Shown here: piece after piece, positions 6,157-8,406 of the stretch
Layout of the letters: each line of letters begins with the position of its first letter
Numbering within the stretch: the stretch's first letter is position 1
Assembly (NCBI GenBank): GCA_016195765.1
Contig: JACPYZ010000055.1
Span: 1-8,406, forward strand
From: Candidatus Curtissbacteria bacterium
GTDB taxonomy: Bacteria; Patescibacteriota; Microgenomatia; Curtissbacterales; GWA2-41-24
Length of the DNA stretch: 8,406 bases
Direction: 5' to 3'
The notes under the pieces: generated by a model
Databases searched by the model: none
Told to the model about the DNA's origin: nothing
Seen by the model: only the letters and a program-made list of their open reading frames with translations
Position numbers and translations under genes: made by a program

Positions 6157-7092
6157 ATGAAAAAGTTAATATCAATAGTTGTGCCGCTTTACAATGAAGA
6201 AGGCAACATCGAGTTACTCCATAAAAAGATTAGTGACTTGGCAAAAAAAGAATCTTCCTACAATTTTGAAATCGTCGCAGTTGAACATGGGTCGAGTGAC
6301 CAAACGTTTAACCTATTGAAAAAAATTCACAAAAAAGATAAAAGATTGAAAATTTTACAGCTATCTAGGAACTTTGGTAATGCCGATGCGGGTATAACAG
6401 CCGGTTTAAACCACATAAAAGGTGATGCCGCGGTTATATTAATGGGAGATTTGCAAGAGCCTCCAGAATTGATCTCACGATTTCTCCGAAAATGGGAGGA
6501 AGGTTATGAAATCGTTTACGGTGTTATAAAAAAAAGAGCTGACAGCTCTCTATTTAGAAAAATCAGCTCGATCGCCTTTTATAAAATTATTAACAAGCTG
6601 ACTAACAATTTGATGCCAGAAAATGTTTCAGACTTTAGACTAATCGACAAAAAAGTCTATACCGTTATAAACCAGATGGAAGAAAGGAATAAATACTTAA
6701 GAGGTATGGTAATTTGGACCGGTTTTCAACAAACAGGAATACCATTTGATCGCTCAAGTAGGTATTCAGGGGAAAGTAAAGCAGACTTTATTACGGCACT
6801 CAAGGTAGCAGCAAATGGCATTTTTTCGTTTTCATATGCTCCGCTGAAAGTCGTAACCATACTGGGATTTTGTCTTTCAATTATTTCCTTTTCGATTATC
6901 ATCTACCAAGTGCTTCTGTTTTTTTTCTTTGGTAGGGGAACACCAGGAATATCAACTCTTGTCGTTTTGATGGGATTTTTATTTGGGGTAGTATTTCTAA
7001 TTCTTGGAGTAATGGGGGAATACTTGTCCAGAATTTATGATGAAGTAAAAAGAAGACCTGTTTATATTGTAAAAGACAAAATCGGATTTTAA
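6157..7092 (+). CDS. GtrB/ArnC-like family 2 glycosyltransferase with two C-terminal membrane helices
   Basis: This 311-residue enzyme belongs to the bacterial DPM1-like group that loads a sugar onto polyprenyl phosphate at the inner face of the membrane. The GT-A domain starts at once with ISIVVPLYNEEGNI (5-18). It continues with the family signatures LSRNFGNADAGITAGL (69-84), DLQEPPELI (98-106), SDFRLIDKKV (158-167) and YLRGMVIWTGF (180-190). SRYSGESK (201-208) follows. Two hydrophobic helices (about 228-256 and 266-288) and the family's closing GEYLSRIYDEVKRRPVYIV (287-305) complete it. Two motifs are unusual: the VDDGS position reads VEHGS (42-46), and the residue corresponding to the first Asp of DXD is Met (MGDLQ). 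The ATG at 6157 is chosen because the conserved N-terminus begins there; an in-frame ATG at 6118 would add 13 non-conserved residues. It may supply the donor for one of the GT-C enzymes. The sugar is unknown. Confidence 0.88.
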   Translation: MKKLISIVVPLYNEEGNIELLHKKISDLAKKESSYNFEIVAVEHGSSDQTFNLLKKIHKKDKRLKILQLSRNFGNADAGITAGLNHIKGDAAVILMGDLQEPPELISRFLRKWEEGYEIVYGVIKKRADSSLFRKISSIAFYKIINKLTNNLMPENVSDFRLIDKKVYTVINQMEERNKYLRGMVIWTGFQQTGIPFDRSSRYSGESKADFITALKVAANGIFSFSYAPLKVVTILGFCLSIISFSIIIYQVLLFFFFGRGTPGISTLVVLMGFLFGVVFLILGVMGEYLSRIYDEVKRRPVYIVKDKIGF

Positions 7093-7976
7093 TAAAGAGT
7101 TAACGATTCTTTATTTATCTTATTCATAATGCTTCTGTACCAAAAAATTAGTTCATTTAACGAATGCTCAAAACTAGTAAATTTTAAGCTTGGCATCTCT
7201 TTCATAAGTCGAGAAATATCCGGACTATATTCCAAGTCAAGAATTTTGTTCCTTATCTTTATTTTTGATTTACTGCCAATTTGTGACGTTATCGCTTGAG
7301 CAATCGTCTCAAGATCTAAAGTTTTTCCGGAACCAACGTTGTAATTGCGGTATTTTGGGCTATTCAAAATAAAATAGTCCAGTATATTCAAAAAATCATC
7401 TATAGCTAAGTAATCAAATTTTCGATTTGTCGCAACTTCAATTGGCAAATTAAAAAGTGTTTTTAAAATTGTGTTTGAAATAAACCGGACCATATAATCT
7501 TCGTATTTACCAAAAATGCCAAAGAGTCTCAAATTGATAAAGTTTTCTTGTGTTTCAATGTATTGAGAAATAATGAGCTTGGACAAGCCGTAATTGTCTT
7601 TTGGAATTACTTGGCCAATTTCGTTTTCAGAAATAGTGCTAAGATTGCGATCTTTAGAATATTCGGCACCTGAACCCAAATTAATAAATTTATCAAAATA
7701 ATCTTTTTGCTGGGCAAGATTCAAAAACATCTCGACATCATCAACAAATATTGAAACGGAGTCACTATCCGATCTTTTTCCCCCAGCGTTTGCACCGTGA
7801 ATAACTAAGTCAAAATGTTTATGATCGCGAAAGTATTTTTGAACAGATTTTGTATTTTTTAAATCCAACTCCCCATGGGAAGGAGCGGTGAATTCATATT
7901 TACTGGAAAGATTCTCGATAATATTTCGACCAATGAAGCCAGAGCCGCCCGATAAAAAGACCTTAAGTTTTTTCAC
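7089..7976 (-). CDS. Extended-SDR NAD(P)-dependent sugar epimerase/dehydratase/reductase
   Basis: This 295-residue cytoplasmic Rossmann enzyme should act on a nucleotide sugar. The cofactor motif is GGSGFIG (10-16), fitting GxxGxxG. VIHGANAGG (58-66) follows strand 4, NLGSGAEYS (99-107) holds the candidate catalytic Ser, and YGLSK (129-133) is the YxxxK active site. NLRLFGIFG (148-156), a DYLAIDDFL segment (188-196) and YNVGSGKTLDL (212-222) are typical of the extended family. The length is close to that of abequose synthase (RfbJ) and other CDP-sugar reductases, and its neighbours in this locus make a C4 reductase of a CDP-3,6-dideoxy-4-keto sugar the favoured role. A plain epimerase or dehydratase remains possible. 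It starts with GTG 3 nt after the stop of the ThDP gene, with a weak GGCGAG at 7988-7983, so the two are surely one operon. Its stop overlaps that of the convergent GT2 gene. Confidence 0.82.
   Translation of the reverse strand: MKKLKVFLSGGSGFIGRNIIENLSSKYEFTAPSHGELDLKNTKSVQKYFRDHKHFDLVIHGANAGGKRSDSDSVSIFVDDVEMFLNLAQQKDYFDKFINLGSGAEYSKDRNLSTISENEIGQVIPKDNYGLSKLIISQYIETQENFINLRLFGIFGKYEDYMVRFISNTILKTLFNLPIEVATNRKFDYLAIDDFLNILDYFILNSPKYRNYNVGSGKTLDLETIAQAITSQIGSKSKIKIRNKILDLEYSPDISRLMKEMPSLKFTSFEHSLNELIFWYRSIMNKINKESLTLY
7091..7115. repeat. AT-rich inverted repeat at a convergent gene junction
   Basis: AATAAAGA (7091-7098) and TCTTTATT (7108-7115) are perfect 8-bp inverted arms around a 9-nt loop, just after the stop of the plus gene and within the last codons of the minus gene. 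The stem has only one G:C pair and no clean U-tract follows for the plus transcript. It could be a weak bidirectional terminator, but chance in AT-rich DNA is not excluded. Confidence 0.3.
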
Positions 7977-7979
7977 TTA

Positions 7980-8406
7980 TCACTCGCCAGCCATATTCTT
8001 TTTAAATTCATCTCTGGGCAAAAATGGAAACATATCCTCAAAAGGATGCGAAACGAAACTTCCGTCTGGTCTTCGCTCAGAAGAAACTCTCGGTCCAATT
8101 GTTTGCCACTTTGGTGATTTAATGTTGCAAACGACGGGACCATTTAATTTAAGCGCATTCGCAAGTTTGCTTTTAAGTTCAGATGTTTTACTCACTTGTA
8201 GTGAAGCAATACCATAAGCATCGGCTACCTTTGCGGCATTTGGGCAATAGAGGCCCGTTTGTGGGCTTTCACCCATAAGCCTGCCCCCTAAATGTGTTTT
8301 TTGTGTATGCCTAATAAGTAAATAACCCTCGTTATCAAGAACAAACAATTTAATTGGCAATTTGTTTTGTTTAAGCGTTGCCAGTTCTTGCACATTAAAT
8401 TGAAAG
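7980..8406 (-). CDS. Acetolactate-synthase-like thiamine diphosphate enzyme, C-terminal part (5' truncated by window edge)
   Basis: Only about 142 C-terminal residues are inside the window. The frame remains open to the edge, reading FQFNVQELATL, which matches the segment just after the GDG of the ThDP/Mg motif (GDGSFQxNxQELAT in the family). The GTG at 8391-8393 is therefore an internal Val codon, not a start. The other half of the GDG-(about 25)-N motif is visible as FVLDNEGY. GGRLMGESPQTGL, VADAYGI, NGPVVCNI and the end segment HPFEDMFPFLPRDEFKKNM fit the C-terminal domain of acetolactate-synthase-like enzymes found in polysaccharide loci. The full protein would normally be about 550-600 residues. 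It might make acetolactate, but beside rfbH and an SDR it may instead be a YerE-like enzyme that adds a two-carbon unit to a keto sugar. It ends with TGA followed directly by an in-frame TAA. Confidence 0.85.
   Translation of the reverse strand, partial: FQFNVQELATLKQNKLPIKLFVLDNEGYLLIRHTQKTHLGGRLMGESPQTGLYCPNAAKVADAYGIASLQVSKTSELKSKLANALKLNGPVVCNIKSPKWQTIGPRVSSERRPDGSFVSHPFEDMFPFLPRDEFKKNMAGE

Noticed and set aside
7980..7982. Recoded TGA (Gly, as in SR1/Gracilibacteria)
   Set aside because: TGA occurs only here, at a natural protein end, and is followed directly by an in-frame TAA. No gene has an internal in-frame TGA, so the standard bacterial code fits.
8391..8393. GTG as the start of a short protein ending at 7980
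   Set aside because: The frame is open to the window edge and the upstream codons FQFN match the ThDP enzyme family directly after its GDG motif, so this is an internal Val codon of a truncated gene.

Overview
The window is an AT-rich, very tightly packed stretch of bacterial DNA (by eye only about one third G+C). It carries eight recognisable genes, all of which fit cell-envelope glycan or glycoprotein biosynthesis. The compaction, short or absent mRNA leaders, AT-rich divergent glycan genes and standard use of TGA as a stop are compatible with a Patescibacteria/CPR lineage such as Microgenomates. No ribosomal or phylogenetic marker is present, so this assignment is an inference. There are no tRNA, rRNA, CRISPR, transposase or phage genes.

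Layout, in four alternating strand blocks. Block 1 (+, 90-3184): a soluble DPM1-like family 2 glycosyltransferase, a class I SAM-dependent methyltransferase, and a multi-pass GT-C/GT39-like (ArnT/PMT-type) glycosyltransferase. Block 2 (-, 3181-6082): an RfbH/E1-type CDP-4-keto-6-deoxy-D-glucose 3-dehydratase followed by a second GT-C membrane glycosyltransferase that overlaps its end. Block 3 (+, 6157-7092): a GtrB/ArnC-like family 2 glycosyltransferase with two C-terminal membrane helices. Block 4 (-, 7089 to beyond 8406): the C-terminal part of an acetolactate-synthase-like thiamine diphosphate enzyme, cut by the window edge, followed 3 nt later by an extended-SDR NAD(P)-dependent sugar epimerase/reductase.

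How the genes may work together. The two family 2 enzymes probably make polyprenyl-phosphate-linked sugars, and the two GT-C enzymes probably use such donors on the outer face of the membrane. The window thus offers two donor-synthase/transferase sets. RfbH is the best identified gene: it has the active-site His in place of the PLP Lys and an exact C-X57-C-X1-C-X7-C iron-sulfur pattern. This indicates a 3,6-dideoxyhexose made through CDP-sugars. The ThDP enzyme and SDR next door recall the YerE/YerF step that makes the branched sugar yersiniose, so a branched-chain 3,6-dideoxy sugar is a reasonable but unproven hypothesis.

Other notable points are two convergent gene pairs whose stop codons overlap in the same TTAA tetranucleotide, and a perfect TATAAT only 7 nt upstream of the rfbH GTG start, which predicts a leaderless mRNA. 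The only gene-free stretches are shorter than 100 bases. The window looks like a mosaic surface-sugar locus built from known families rather than a wholly unknown system.
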